Shown here: piece after piece, positions 1 through 9,453 of the stretch
Position numbering within the stretch: the first letter of the stretch is position 1
Layout of the letters: every line of letters starts with the position of its first letter
NCBI RefSeq assembly: GCF_008369935.1
Contig: NZ_VTUZ01000053.1
Coordinates: 1 to 61,823 of the forward strand
Source of the DNA: Paraburkholderia panacisoli
GTDB lineage: Bacteria > Pseudomonadota > Gammaproteobacteria > Burkholderiales > Burkholderiaceae
Length of the DNA: 61,823 nucleotides
Direction: 5' to 3'
Notes under the pieces: model-generated
Databases searched by the model: none
Told to the model about the DNA's origin: nothing
Seen by the model: only the letters and a program-made list of their open reading frames with translations
Position numbers and translations under genes: made by a program

Positions 1-1
1 G

Positions 2-1528
2 GAAGCGGCATTGGCGCGCGAGCTGGTTTCTATATTCAGCGGCAACTCCGCATCCACCCAGCCACAGAGCGACAAACGCTTCGCTGACGCCGCCTGGCGC
101 GACAATTCGCTGTACCGCAGCACACTGCAAGGCTACTTTGCAGTCCGTAACGCGCTGACGGGCTTTGTCGATTGTTCAGCGCTCGACGAAAAGAGCAAGG
201 AGCGCGCGCAGTTCGTGCTATCGCTCGTCACGGACGCAATGGCGCCCACGAACACAGTGCTCGGCAATCCGGCTGCAATCAAGAAGGTTGTCGAGTCAGG
301 AGGCGCAAGCCTCGTTGCGGGTCTGAAGAACCTCCTCACGGATACGCTGACCAACCAGGGCATGCCTGCTCAGGTCGACAAGGCCGCGTTTGAAGTCGGC
401 AAGAACCTGGCCACCTCACCTGGCGCGGTGGTATTTCGCAACGAAGTGCTCGAACTCATTCAGTACGCACCGGCAACCCCGAACGTCTATACGCGTCCGC
501 AGTTGATCGTGCCGCCCCAGATCAACAAGTTCTACATTTTCGATCTCTCCAAGGGCAAAAGCCTTGTCGACTACCTGGTGAAGCACGAGTTCCAGGTGTT
601 CGTCGTGAGCTGGCGCAACCCGACTTTGGCGCAGCGTGACTGGGACATGGACACGTATGTCGCCGCGCTGCTTGAAGCTATCACAGCGGTGCGTGACATC
701 ACCGGCAGCGCGGACGTGAACCTGCATGGCGCCTGCTCGGGCGGAATGACGATTTCAGCGTTGCTCGGCCACCTCGAAAGCCGTGGCGAAAACGTGGTCA
801 ATGCCGCCACGCTGATGGTGGCCGTGCTCGATAGTGTCGCCGACTCGCAAATGGGTCTCTTTGTTACCCCTGAAGTTGTCGCGGCGGCGAAGCAGAGCAG
901 CACGGCGAGAGGCGTGCTGGCAGGTGAGGAAATGGGGCGCGTGTTCGCATGGATGAGACCTAACGATCTGGTATGGAACTACTGGGTCAACAACTACCTG
1001 TTGGGGAATTCGCCGCCGGCCTTCGACATTCTTTACTGGAATAACGACGCCACTCGATTGCCTGCCCGGTTCCACGGCCAGTTGCTCGATATTTTCACGG
1101 AAAACCTGTTCAGCAAGCCTCGTGCGCTGACCGTCCAGGGTACGCCGATCGACCTCTCGGGTGTGAAGTGCGACATGTATGTCGTGGCTGGCGTCACCGA
1201 TCACATCACGCCATGGAAGGGCGTGTACAACACGGCGCGCGCGTTCGGCGGCAAGACGCGCTTCGTGCTGAGTTCGAGTGGTCACATCCAGAGCCTGATC
1301 AATCCTCCGGGCAATCCGAAGGCGAAGTTCTTCCTCAATTCTGAATTACCGGCGAGTCCCGCCGAATGGCTCGCTACAGCCAAACCTGAAGCGGACTCAT
1401 GGTGGAGCGACTGGCGACAGTGGCTCGCCGAGCGTTCCGGAGAACGCCGGCCTGCGCCAGATACGCCAGGCAACGAACGGCACCCGCCGATTGCCGATGC
1501 CCCCGGCACCTATGTCGTTGAAATGTAA
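2..1528 (+). CDS. phaC: Class II (mcl-type) poly(3-hydroxyalkanoate) synthase, 5' end cut by window
   Basis: Polymerises (R)-3-hydroxyacyl-CoA into polyhydroxyalkanoate at the granule surface. The frame is open to the window edge and the Pseudomonas-type family is about 560 residues, so some 50 N-terminal residues are missing; the TTG at 11 is unlikely to be the true start. Visible signatures: FADAAW near the start, VPPQINKFYIFDLS, the lipase-like box GACSGG (catalytic Cys codon near 734), AWMRPNDLVWNYWVNNYLLGN, catalytic Asp in GVTDHITPW, catalytic His in SSGHIQS, and a C-terminus ending PGTY. The GACSGG box and the tail match Pseudomonas class II enzymes rather than the short-chain class I enzymes usual in Burkholderia. 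The phasin and depolymerase genes follow. Confidence 0.95.
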   Translation, partial: EAALARELVSIFSGNSASTQPQSDKRFADAAWRDNSLYRSTLQGYFAVRNALTGFVDCSALDEKSKERAQFVLSLVTDAMAPTNTVLGNPAAIKKVVESGGASLVAGLKNLLTDTLTNQGMPAQVDKAAFEVGKNLATSPGAVVFRNEVLELIQYAPATPNVYTRPQLIVPPQINKFYIFDLSKGKSLVDYLVKHEFQVFVVSWRNPTLAQRDWDMDTYVAALLEAITAVRDITGSADVNLHGACSGGMTISALLGHLESRGENVVNAATLMVAVLDSVADSQMGLFVTPEVVAAAKQSSTARGVLAGEEMGRVFAWMRPNDLVWNYWVNNYLLGNSPPAFDILYWNNDATRLPARFHGQLLDIFTENLFSKPRALTVQGTPIDLSGVKCDMYVVAGVTDHITPWKGVYNTARAFGGKTRFVLSSSGHIQSLINPPGNPKAKFFLNSELPASPAEWLATAKPEADSWWSDWRQWLAERSGERRPAPDTPGNERHPPIADAPGTYVVEM

Positions 1529-1594
1529 CGTCTGGTTTTACGTCGACTGGAACACGACGACTTTCATTCACACCAACCCTTCGGAGAATTTGAC

Positions 1595-2020
1595 ATGGAA
1601 TCAGGCAACACCAAGAGCCTTTTTGCCGACTACACCCGACTCATCGGTCCCTTCAAGCTGCCCGGCTTCGACCTCGCCGCCATGCTGGAGCGGCGGCGCA
1701 AGGACGTCGAGGCGTTGGTTGCGATCAACGCGACTACGCTCGCGGGCATCCAGTCGCTCGGTCAAAAGCAGGCGGACATGCTGAGCACGACGATGACCGG
1801 CCTGCAATCGATGGTCACAACGCAACCTGACACTTCGGTACGCAAGCCTCTTGCAAACGCGGGTGAACTGGTTCAACAGGCGTTGCACAGGGTCTTGTCG
1901 AACGCGCAGGAAGTGACGAGTACGGTTTATACGACGCAGTCCGACAGCTATGCGATCGTCAGCAGGCGCGTCGCGGAGAACGTCGAAGATCTGAAGGCGC
2001 TTCTGCAACCGGGCAAGTAA
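1595..2020 (+). CDS. phaP: Phasin family granule-associated protein
   Basis: A 141-residue, almost entirely helical, amphipathic protein of the phasin family, which coats PHA granules. Visible features: an N-terminal block with YTRLIGPFKLPGFDL, then VEALVAINATTLAGIQSLGQ, typical of the phasin core, and a helical C-terminus rich in Val, Ala and Gln. The ATG is preceded by a GGAG element at a good distance. It sits 66 bases after phaC and just before the depolymerase gene, so it is very likely cotranscribed with both. Family assignment is firm; the polymer type is inferred from the class II synthase. Confidence 0.85.
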   Translation: MESGNTKSLFADYTRLIGPFKLPGFDLAAMLERRRKDVEALVAINATTLAGIQSLGQKQADMLSTTMTGLQSMVTTQPDTSVRKPLANAGELVQQALHRVLSNAQEVTSTVYTTQSDSYAIVSRRVAENVEDLKALLQPGK

Positions 2021-2048
2021 CGCGGCATCACAATACGAACAGGCGCCG

Positions 2049-2927
2049 ATGCCCCGCGCGGCGCCTCGCATGACAGTCACCCGGATAAGAGAAATGCTCA
2101 ATACCCCTGAGTCTGTCTGCAACCTGCACATCCAGACAGTCGATCTGGATGGTCAGACGCTGCGTGCCGGCATTCGGCGCGGCAGCGACGATTACCCGCC
2201 CTTGCTCATCTTCAACGGCGTCGGCGCGAATCTTGAACTGGTCGAGCCGTTTGTCTCTGCCCTGGAAAATGTGAGCGTCATCGTCTTCGACATCCCCGGC
2301 GTCGGCGGATCGCCGGTCCCGCGCGTGCCGTATCGCTTTTCGACGCTCGCGGTACTCACTGACAGGCTGTTGTCGAAGCTGGGCTATGAAGGGCCCGTCG
2401 ATGTACTCGGCGTATCGTGGGGCGGCGCGCTCGCGCAGCAATTCGCGCATCTGTATCCCGTGCGTTGCCGCAGGCTGGTTCTCGCGGCGACCTCGCCAGG
2501 CGTCGTCATGGTGCCGGCCAAGGTATCGGTGCTCGCGAAGCTCGTTGGCCCGCGGCGCTACACGGACCCGGCATACCTCGAGGCGAACGGTGCCGAGATA
2601 TACGGCGGAGCATACCGGCGCGACCCGGCGTTGCTGAAGGAGCACAGCCGTCATATCCGTGCGCCGCGGGGTCGCGGATACCTCTATCAACTGCTGGCGG
2701 CCTGGGGATGGAGCAGTTTGCCCTGGCTTGGCAGCCTGCGCCAGACGACGCTCGTCATGCACGGTAACGATGACCCGATCGTGCCCTTGGCGAATGCGAA
2801 AATTCTCGCGGCCCGCATCCGCGATGCGACGTTGTATGTCATTGACGACGGCCATCTGTTCCTCGTCGCGCGCGCAAAGGAAGTTGCTCCTGTGGTGCAA
2901 AAATTCCTCCGGCGGGAGACGAATTGA
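2049..2927 (+). CDS. phaZ: Intracellular medium-chain-length PHA depolymerase (alpha/beta hydrolase)
   Basis: Hydrolyses stored PHA to 3-hydroxy acids. It resembles the Pseudomonas intracellular PhaZ along its length: FNGVGANLELVEPF, FDIPGVGGSP, nucleophile elbow GVSWGGALAQQFAH (catalytic Ser), acid GNDDPIVP (Asp) and DDGHLFLVARA (His). The length of 292 is close to the family's usual about 285. ATGs at 2049, 2070 and 2094 are all possible; homology to the short Pseudomonas N-terminus favours a start near 2094, but none has a clear ribosome-binding site. The stop overlaps the next gene's TTG start (TTGA). Together with phaC and phaP it forms a storage-turnover cluster. Confidence 0.88.
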   Translation: MPRAAPRMTVTRIREMLNTPESVCNLHIQTVDLDGQTLRAGIRRGSDDYPPLLIFNGVGANLELVEPFVSALENVSVIVFDIPGVGGSPVPRVPYRFSTLAVLTDRLLSKLGYEGPVDVLGVSWGGALAQQFAHLYPVRCRRLVLAATSPGVVMVPAKVSVLAKLVGPRRYTDPAYLEANGAEIYGGAYRRDPALLKEHSRHIRAPRGRGYLYQLLAAWGWSSLPWLGSLRQTTLVMHGNDDPIVPLANAKILAARIRDATLYVIDDGHLFLVARAKEVAPVVQKFLRRETN

Positions 2928-4213
2928 GTTGCCTCACTGACAATGACGAAAGCCAGCAAGCCGGAGCAGCCGATGAGCGGGGGATCCGAAAAGAGGCTCG
3001 TTTGAAACGCATGCGGCGAACAGCGACGTGCCTGCTGGGCGCCATGATGGCGCTGCTGCTTGTGTGTGTCGTTTTTCAGGCCGACTATCCGTGGCTGGCG
3101 TGGCTGCGGGCGTTTGCGGAGGCTGGCGCGATTGGCGCGATAGCGGACTGGTACGCGGTGGTTGCGTTGTTCCGGCATCCGCTTGGTCTGCCGATCCCGC
3201 ACACAGCGATCATCGAGCAAAACCAGCAGCGGATTGCTGAGAGTCTGGGCAGCTTCGTCGAGGAGAATTTCCTGACACCGGAACTCGTCATCGACAGGTT
3301 GAGCGGCCACAACACAGCCAAAGCGCTGGCGGAGTGGCTTGTCAAGCCGGCAAACAGCCGGGCGATCGCAGACGTGGTTGCAGACTCGCTTCCTGGTTTG
3401 CTTGACGGGATCGACGACGCGGACTTCGCGCGATTTCTCGATCGCCTCATGGTCCCGCACCTGCGCACGCTCGATGTGTCTCGAGTCGCGGGCAATATCC
3501 TGAAGGTGGTGACCGACGGCAATCGTCATCAGCCCCTGCTGGATCATGGACTTGAGACGCTGGAGCTTTGGCTGACGAACAACGCCGGCATGCTCAAGGC
3601 GAAGTTCAGTGCGGTGTCGCGCTACACGCCTGCGCAGCTTGACGCCTACATCGTCAACAAATTCGTCGAAGGCGTCATTGCGCTACTTCATGAGGTCGTC
3701 GCGAATCAGGATCATGAGCTTCGTCGCCAGTTCGACGAGGCGATTCAGCATCTGATCATGCAACTTCAGACATCGAGTATCCATCGCCGCTTTGGCAAGA
3801 CGTTGATGCGCGACTGTCTTCGGCATTTCAGGAATGGGCGTTATTCCCGTGTGCTGCTGAAGCACATCCGTACACGCGTGACAGCCGAGGTCTATCGCGA
3901 GTATTCAATGGTTCGAAGTGTGACAACCGGCGCGCTGGTTTCGTTCGGCGAGAGTATGAGGCGCTCGCCTGCGCTTCAGCAGAAGCTGAATGTGTGGTGG
4001 CTGAATCTCGCGCACACGCTCGTGGTGCGCTATCGGCACCAGATTTCGGTGCTCATCACCGGCGTCGTGAAAGGCTGGAATGCCAAGGAAGCCAGTCGGA
4101 AGATTGAAGCAGAGATTGGCCGCGACCTGCAGTACATCCGTATCAACGGGACATTCGTAGGGGGCATCGCCGGGGTTTTGCTCCATGCAGCCACGCTGCT
4201 TGTGAGCAGGTGA
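2924..4213 (+). CDS. DUF445 family inner-membrane protein (YjiN-like)
   Basis: A 429-residue DUF445 protein; the biochemical function of the family is unknown. The N-terminal segment ATCLLGAMMALLLVCVVFQ (about residues 33-51) is a membrane helix. It is followed by the hallmark block AEAGAIGAIADWYAVVALFRHP, a long helical middle and a hydrophobic C-terminal helix (GTFVGGIAGVLLHAATLLV). The TTG start overlaps the phaZ stop and has GGGAG eight bases upstream, which supports translational coupling; an internal ATG near 3011 is an alternative. Its place as the last gene of the PHA operon is notable because the family has no known link to storage granules. Confidence 0.85.
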   Translation: MSCLTDNDESQQAGAADERGIRKEARLKRMRRTATCLLGAMMALLLVCVVFQADYPWLAWLRAFAEAGAIGAIADWYAVVALFRHPLGLPIPHTAIIEQNQQRIAESLGSFVEENFLTPELVIDRLSGHNTAKALAEWLVKPANSRAIADVVADSLPGLLDGIDDADFARFLDRLMVPHLRTLDVSRVAGNILKVVTDGNRHQPLLDHGLETLELWLTNNAGMLKAKFSAVSRYTPAQLDAYIVNKFVEGVIALLHEVVANQDHELRRQFDEAIQHLIMQLQTSSIHRRFGKTLMRDCLRHFRNGRYSRVLLKHIRTRVTAEVYREYSMVRSVTTGALVSFGESMRRSPALQQKLNVWWLNLAHTLVVRYRHQISVLITGVVKGWNAKEASRKIEAEIGRDLQYIRINGTFVGGIAGVLLHAATLLVSR

Positions 4214-4683
4214 AGCGAGCGCATGGCGCAGTCGCTGCAACGGAAGACGCAATCGTTTTGTAACTTCGCGTCGTGTGAATGGAATGATGTCCATGTGTCG
4301 CCGTGACATGGGGTAACGGCGTCACGCAACAGTAGACAGGGATCGTCGACGCGTTACCGCTGACTGCACCAGGGAAGGTCCATCAACTCTCGCTGCGTGC
4401 CGACGCAACGGTCCGACTGCCTGGGATAACGTTGGCGGCACTCGCTCCCCGTTCTTCGTTCGAGACCGACGAGAGGGACGGCGGCGGCAAACACGGCCTC
4501 GAAGTTGTCGTCACAATGTCTGGTATGCGTCGTGGACACGCAGAAATGCCGAACTGAAGCCGTTCCTGTTTGAATGCGCAATCCGGCGGGTGGACGCCCG
4601 CGCACAAAGCGCTTCGTCACGGTGACAGCGATGTTTCCCGTATTGACGAAGCAAGATGAAATTCGAAACTTTTAGGAGACGTC
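4214..4683 (+). other. Gap with no recognisable gene; leader of the SDR gene
   Basis: About 470 bases without a convincing coding frame on either strand. The last part holds AGGAGA (about 4674-4679), the ribosome-binding site of the downstream GTG-started SDR. No FNR-type dyad was seen. Confidence 0.5.
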
Positions 4684-5511
4684 GTGCTCGTTACCCAATA
4701 TTTCTTGAAAGACCTTTTCAAAGGCAAAACCGTTTTTGTCACCGGTGGCGGCAGTGGAATCAACCTCGGTGTCGCAAAGAACTTCGCCGCACTCGGCGCC
4801 AACATCGCCATCTGTGGGCGCTCTCAGGAGAAGCTCAATGCGGCGGCTGCGGATTTGCGAGCGTTCGGCACCAAGGTCTGCGCGGTCAGCGCGGACGTAC
4901 GTGACAGTGCCGCACTCGAAGCCGCGTTTGAACAGTCGAAAGCAGAGCTGGGCGCGATGGACGTACTGGTCTGTGGTGCCGCCGGCAACTTTCTCGCGCC
5001 TGCCGAAAAGCTCTCTGCCAACGGATTCAAGACAGTGATCGACATCGATCTGCTTGGATCCTTCAACGCCACTCACAAAGCTTTCGAGCAACTCAAGGAA
5101 ACCAGAGGGACGATCCTGTATATATCGGCAGGCATGGCTTACATACCTCATGCTTTTCAGGTCCATGTCGGCGCTGCGAAGGCCGGCATCGACATGATGA
5201 TGAAGAACATCGCTCTCGAATGGGGAAGATTCGGCATCCGTGCCAACAGCATCGTGCCCGGTTCCATTGAAGAGACGGAAGGGCTCAAGCGCCTCTCCGA
5301 TCCCGCGGAAAAGGAAAAACTGGTTGCCGCCGTTCCGCTACTTCGGACGGGAACCGTAGACGATATTGGTCAGTTAGCGGCATTTCTTTCATCGCCGCTC
5401 GCCTCTTATATCACCGGTTGCGTGGTAGTTTGCGATGGCGGTCAGAATCTGCCGGGTTCTGCACTCTTCAACGCGACTGCAGAGCTCGTGCTGCGCGCGC
5501 AGCATGGATGA
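4684..5511 (+). CDS. SDR-family oxidoreductase, 2,4-dienoyl-CoA reductase-like
   Basis: A 275-residue short-chain dehydrogenase. The Rossmann motif is TGGGSGINLG (about residues 20-29), followed by a CGR element typical of NADP-binding members. The usual YxxxK catalytic Tyr is absent: the equivalent region reads VHVGAAKAGID, like mitochondrial/peroxisomal 2,4-dienoyl-CoA reductases, which keep the Lys in an SAKAG-type motif. It also has DIDLLGSFN, EWGRFGIRANSIVPGSI and the C-terminal YITGCVVVCDGGQ. The likely role is NADPH reduction of 2,4-dienoyl-CoA during unsaturated fatty-acid beta-oxidation. The GTG start has a strong AGGAGA upstream. The dienoyl-CoA-isomerase-like gene at 13.8 kb and the PHA genes give it a plausible pathway. 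Confidence 0.8.
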   Translation: MLVTQYFLKDLFKGKTVFVTGGGSGINLGVAKNFAALGANIAICGRSQEKLNAAAADLRAFGTKVCAVSADVRDSAALEAAFEQSKAELGAMDVLVCGAAGNFLAPAEKLSANGFKTVIDIDLLGSFNATHKAFEQLKETRGTILYISAGMAYIPHAFQVHVGAAKAGIDMMMKNIALEWGRFGIRANSIVPGSIEETEGLKRLSDPAEKEKLVAAVPLLRTGTVDDIGQLAAFLSSPLASYITGCVVVCDGGQNLPGSALFNATAELVLRAQHG

Positions 5512-5992
5512 GCCGATTGTGTATTTTGAACGTAGCCGCACATGACGGGTGAAGCGTTCTTTGAAGTCGTTCTCGTGTGACGTCGTTCACCAGGGACAAT
5601 GCACAGCGATTATCTCGAGGCGCTTGCGTTCATCAGTTGTAAATTGACATAGCGGGACGCATGCGCTGACGAATTTGTGCGGGGAGGCCACATGTCTACG
5701 AGGATGACGCGGTTCAACGAGGCGCGGGCCCTGGAGCGGGTCGCGGGATGCCGCTCATGAGGTGCAAGCGGCGTCCGCCGCTCTCCAGGAACATTTCTCA
5801 CCGGACGGCGATGCGCAGCCACCAATGCTGAAGCTGGTCAGGTTTGAAGCCGCGATGCTGGAACTCAAGACAGCCCGCGCGGACTTCGACGCCGTGTTTT
5901 CCTTTGGGCGGAACCTGCCGTGCGGTCGCAGCGAAGTCGGCTCACTTGAGGGCAACGACTGAACAAAGCACCGGATGGTTGTTAGGCTTGTC
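5512..5992 (+). other. Gap; no firm gene, one short open frame
   Basis: Nothing recognisable. A GTG-started frame at 5762-5962 could encode 66 residues (AALQEHFSPDGDAQPP, then LKTARADFDAVFSFGR), but it lacks a clear ribosome-binding site and I do not recognise it. The stretch leads into a decayed transposase, so it may be insertion debris. Confidence 0.35.
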
Positions 5993-5994
5993 GA

Positions 5995-6356
5995 AGCCGC
6001 CTGTAGTCGATATGGCCAGTCAAAGCAGCGGTGATCCACTGCGCGGTACGTTGGTCCTACCGCTTCAATCTGAGCCTGCGGGACATCAAGGAGTTGTTGC
6101 TCGAGCGCGGCGTGAGCGTCAGCTACGAGTCGGTGCGCAACTAGCGCGACCGGCTCGGCGCGCAGTTGGCGCGTCGCACGAAGGCCGCGCGCGGCAGGGC
6201 GGGTTCGACCCGACACCTGGATGAAATGTTCTTGAACCTGCGTGACGGACCGTACGTCTTGTGGCGCGCAATGACGAACACGGTACTGAACTGAACATGC
6301 TGCTGCAAAAGCGTCGCGACAAGGCCGCCAGTCGCTTCTTTTGCCGGGTGCTGCGC
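5995..6356 (+). pseudogene. Decayed IS6-family-like transposase
   Basis: Translating from about 6013 gives WPVKAAVIHCAVRWSYRF, then NLSLRDIKELLLERGVSVSY and ESVRN, followed by an in-frame TAG (about 6142). The same frame continues RDRLGAQLARRTKAARGRAG and STRHLDEMFLNLRDGPYVLW before a frameshift near 6270. The neighbouring frame then reads DEHGTELNMLLQKRRDKAAS and RFFCRVLRS. This is the order seen in IS6-type DDE transposases (helix-turn-helix region, HLDE with the first catalytic Asp, LWRA(V)DEHG, RRDKAA). One stop, one frameshift and loss of the rest of the catalytic domain make it non-functional. A GGGCTCTGTCGAAGAGCC sequence at about 6430 may be a terminal repeat relic. Confidence 0.8.
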
Positions 6357-6389
6357 TCACACCGGCACCCAGGAAGACCGTCCGCGCAA

Positions 6390-6940
6390 TGGCTATTTCA
6401 CCAAAGCTGAGAAGGCTGAAATCCATACTATTGGGCTCTGTCGAAGAGCCGTCGTTCGGTTCAAATGTAGACAGCAGCACTTGACTCGACAGACAGTGTC
6501 TGTTCATTTCGTCACTCCCGACTTGATAGCTGTCGTTCCGGGGCGAGGAAAAGGTCAAGCCCGAAGCCGGGAAGCGGTGCGCCAAAGGCGCAGGCTTGAG
6601 GTTCGACTCGTTCCGGAGAATCATCCCCTCAGTCGGGAGTGGAAGACATCTCTGCTGACATTGTCTGACCGGTCGAGTACCGGCTAGTACAGTTCAAAGG
6701 AGCCAGACAGCGACAGTTATTGGCGGCGTTCGGCCCCTTCGACCCGCTCCAATGTCATGGAGACGCCATCAAGCACCTTGCCGCCGCCATGTCCGCACTC
6801 GATGCCGGACACCTGGAGCAAGCCTTACCCGATCAAGGGCGCGCAACTGCGACAGGTCGGTTTTTGCATAAGTCGGCAGTCGTCGCTGACGCGTCACCGA
6901 GCAGCGCCTGCGCGGCAGGGAGCGGCACCAGATGGCGAAC
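6390..6940 (+). other. Gap between transposase relic and SulP gene
   Basis: No convincing gene on either strand. The left part adjoins the IS6-like relic and contains a possible end sequence at about 6430. The right part only overlaps spurious frames antisense to the SulP gene. Confidence 0.4.
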
Positions 6941-8668
6941 TCAGGGCGTCGATCCCCGCCTGCCCCCCGGTGGTCGCTGCGCCTGCCATGCCGCGATCGC
7001 CCGTTCCAGATTGAAGAACATCCGGTCGCGACCGAGCGTCTCGCCGAGCGGTGAATGCTGCACCATCGCGAGTACGCCCGGGTTCAGACCCACGAGCCAG
7101 AGCCTTATGCCCTTGTTGCGTAGCTCCTTTTCCGCTTCCGTCAGCATCTTGAGCGCCGTGTACTCGAGATCAAAGACGGCGCGCAGATGGAGCACGACGA
7201 TCTGGGGATGAGTCTGCTCGATCAGCACGCGGATCTTCTCCCCGACGTGCTCGGCGTTGGCAAAGAAAACGCGCCCTTCGGGCCTCAACAACAGGAGGTC
7301 CGGAAAAGCCTCGTCGTCGGGGTGTTCCGCGGACACAGGGCGGAACACGTTCGTGCCAGGCTTGCGGCCCAGCACATATACGGGTGGATCGGATGTCTGG
7401 TGAGCAAGCGCCAGGAGCGACACGACAATGGCGACGAGGATGCCCAGCAGGGTGCCGAAGAGCACAACGCCGCAGACCGCAACCAGCGCCCACACGAATT
7501 CAGTGCGCCGCACAGCGGCAATCGCGCGAAATTCCGAGGGCTTGATCAGGCCGATCGAATAGACGATGACAACCGCTGCCAGCGTGGCCTGCGGCATCAG
7601 TCCGATGAAGGGCGCAAGCAGCAGCATCGTGCCCAGCGTGACGGCAGCCGTGACCAGTTCGGCAAGCTGGCTGCGGGCGCCCACAAGACGGTTCACGGCC
7701 GTCTGGGTCGTTCCTCCGCCCGCCGGCATGGAGCCGAGCAGCGCGCCTCCCACGTTGGCAAGACCGATCGCCAGCAACTCCCGATTCGCCTGTGGCGCGG
7801 GTTCTCCTCTCTCAACGAACGCTCGCCCGGACGCGATCGTTTCGGTAAAGCTCATCAGCGCAATGCCCGCGGCGGCTGGCCAAAGCGACGCGACAAGCGA
7901 AAGGTCCGGCATGGTGACGGAAGGGAAGCCCGTCGGCACATGGCCGACAATGTCGACGCCGTGAAACTGCAGGCCGAGCAGGCTCACGCCGCCGATACCG
8001 CACGCCACCGCGATTAATGGCGCGGGTGCCCGTGGAAAGAAATGCTCGATTGCCACCAGAATGCCCACCGTAGTCGCCGCCACAGCAACGGTCGCCGCTG
8101 ACGCGTGTGGAATACCCGTGACGGTGGCCAGCACGTTGTGGAAAAACGACCCCTTGGGAAAGTGAATGCCGAGCAGCTTCGGCAACTGATCCAGCACGAT
8201 GACGACCGCGACACCGGCCTTGAATCCGGTCAGCACAGGATCGGAAATGAAGTTGGCAACGAATCCGAACCGCAGGAGCGCGGCTAGCGTGAGGATGGCC
8301 CCGACCAGTAACGTGAGCGTTGCAGAGGCTCTCAGCAGGTCTGCCGTCCCTCCATCCGGGACCACCCGGGCGAGGGCCGCGGCGGCGAGGATGGCGATCG
8401 TTGCGCTGGTGCTCACGCTGAGCGGCCGCGACGATCCCAGGAACGCGTAGATCACCATCGGAAGGAAGGCCGTATACAGCCCTACCTGCACCGGCAGCCC
8501 CGCGACGGTCGCGTATGCCAGGGCCTTCGGAAGAACGACAGCCGAAGCGGTCACCCCGGCAATGATATCCGGCTTGATCCACTCCTTCTGATAGTCGCGG
8601 ACCCACTCCAGCACCGGGATGCGAAAGCCGCCAATTGAATGTGTTGATGAATCGTGTCCCATAGTCAC
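6941..8668 (-). CDS. SulP-family inorganic anion transporter with STAS domain
   Basis: A 575-residue SLC26/SulP transporter. The N-terminus has DIIAGVTASAVVLPKALAYA, the signature of TM1 and its loop. About a dozen hydrophobic segments follow, including GFKAGVAVVIVLDQLPKLLG and the conserved NRELLAIGLANVGGALLGSM with PAGGGTTQTAVN. The C-terminus (about residues 450-560) is a cytoplasmic STAS domain (LLRPEGRVFFANAEHV, then LHLRAVFDLEYTAL). Substrate could be sulfate, bicarbonate or another oxyanion; sequence alone does not decide. The first codon is GTG at 8668; the ATG two codons downstream is an alternative. It stands alone on the minus strand. Confidence 0.92.
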   Translation of the reverse strand: MTMGHDSSTHSIGGFRIPVLEWVRDYQKEWIKPDIIAGVTASAVVLPKALAYATVAGLPVQVGLYTAFLPMVIYAFLGSSRPLSVSTSATIAILAAAALARVVPDGGTADLLRASATLTLLVGAILTLAALLRFGFVANFISDPVLTGFKAGVAVVIVLDQLPKLLGIHFPKGSFFHNVLATVTGIPHASAATVAVAATTVGILVAIEHFFPRAPAPLIAVACGIGGVSLLGLQFHGVDIVGHVPTGFPSVTMPDLSLVASLWPAAAGIALMSFTETIASGRAFVERGEPAPQANRELLAIGLANVGGALLGSMPAGGGTTQTAVNRLVGARSQLAELVTAAVTLGTMLLLAPFIGLMPQATLAAVVIVYSIGLIKPSEFRAIAAVRRTEFVWALVAVCGVVLFGTLLGILVAIVVSLLALAHQTSDPPVYVLGRKPGTNVFRPVSAEHPDDEAFPDLLLLRPEGRVFFANAEHVGEKIRVLIEQTHPQIVVLHLRAVFDLEYTALKMLTEAEKELRNKGIRLWLVGLNPGVLAMVQHSPLGETLGRDRMFFNLERAIAAWQAQRPPGGRRGSTP

Positions 8669-8821
8669 GCGGACTCCCTATTGTCATCAAATTCCCACAT
8701 CGCGCGCAGGTCGCCCCATTGATACCCGATGCACTGCGAATCTGGCGCCGGAGGAGACCATGCCATCGTCGCTAGAGCGTTGCCTGTTCAAACGGGCATG
8801 TAGCCGGTGCGGCCTCCTACA

Positions 8822-8998
8822 CTATGATTCATCCCGACTCGCCGAGAACGGCCTCTCACTCTGCGTTGGGGACCCGCGCTTGCGCGCGGCATGCTCCGCT
8901 TCGATCTGGTCGGGGCATGCGAACGTAAAGGTAGCGATTGCTTCGTCGAAGACGTCGCTCTTGCCGATATCCGCTGATCCCGGAGGGATACCCGGAGC
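8822..8998 (-). pseudogene. Possible C-terminal relic of a DUF2252 protein
   Basis: A minus-strand frame ending in TAG at 8822 reads ADIGKSDVFDEAIATFTFAC and PDQIEAEHAARKRG. This resembles the C-terminal GKSD-FD-AI-FA-AYADQ-E-DHAA pattern of DUF2252 proteins. No matching upstream part is visible, so it would be a fragment. The assignment is from memory and tentative. Confidence 0.3.
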
Positions 8999-9453
8999 GT
9001 GTGAGGGAAGACTGGACCATGTGCCTTTGACGCAACGGAATCAGCTTAGCCAGCCGCCACTCGTCGACTCCCAGCATCAGATGGACCGGGTCCAGACGGT
9101 TGCCTGGTGGCTGACAGCTACCGCGCAGGTTGCGCGGACACTTCTTACCCGGATTCTTGCAAGACTTGCGGGGCTCCGCTCCCGAAAGATGGTCTGTGAA
9201 TGCCGGAAGGAGTACAAATCCGGCCTGCTCGCCGCCGCCAACCGGCTGCACCGTGTTCGCTCGCATGGTCGACTCCTGTGTGAAACTTCCTTCCTGACGG
9301 ACAGCGAGCAAGTCCAAACATCACGGCGAACAGTCGGGCACCCGCATTGCTGTACGTTACCCTGAAACCAGGAGGCCAGCCGGTGGAGCAGATGCGTAAC
9401 CGCGCGGGGACAGCGGCGGACCACCAGCAGATCCCGCTCATCGAGCACCGGCT
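8999..9453 (-). other. Gap with one weak minus-strand frame
   Basis: A minus-strand frame beginning near 9266 (MRANTVQPVGGGEQ) has a good AGGAG six bases upstream of its ATG and runs to 8856. Its composition is unlike a folded protein and it overlaps the DUF2252-like relic in another frame. I see no other gene. A start region may have survived from a decayed gene. Confidence 0.3.
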
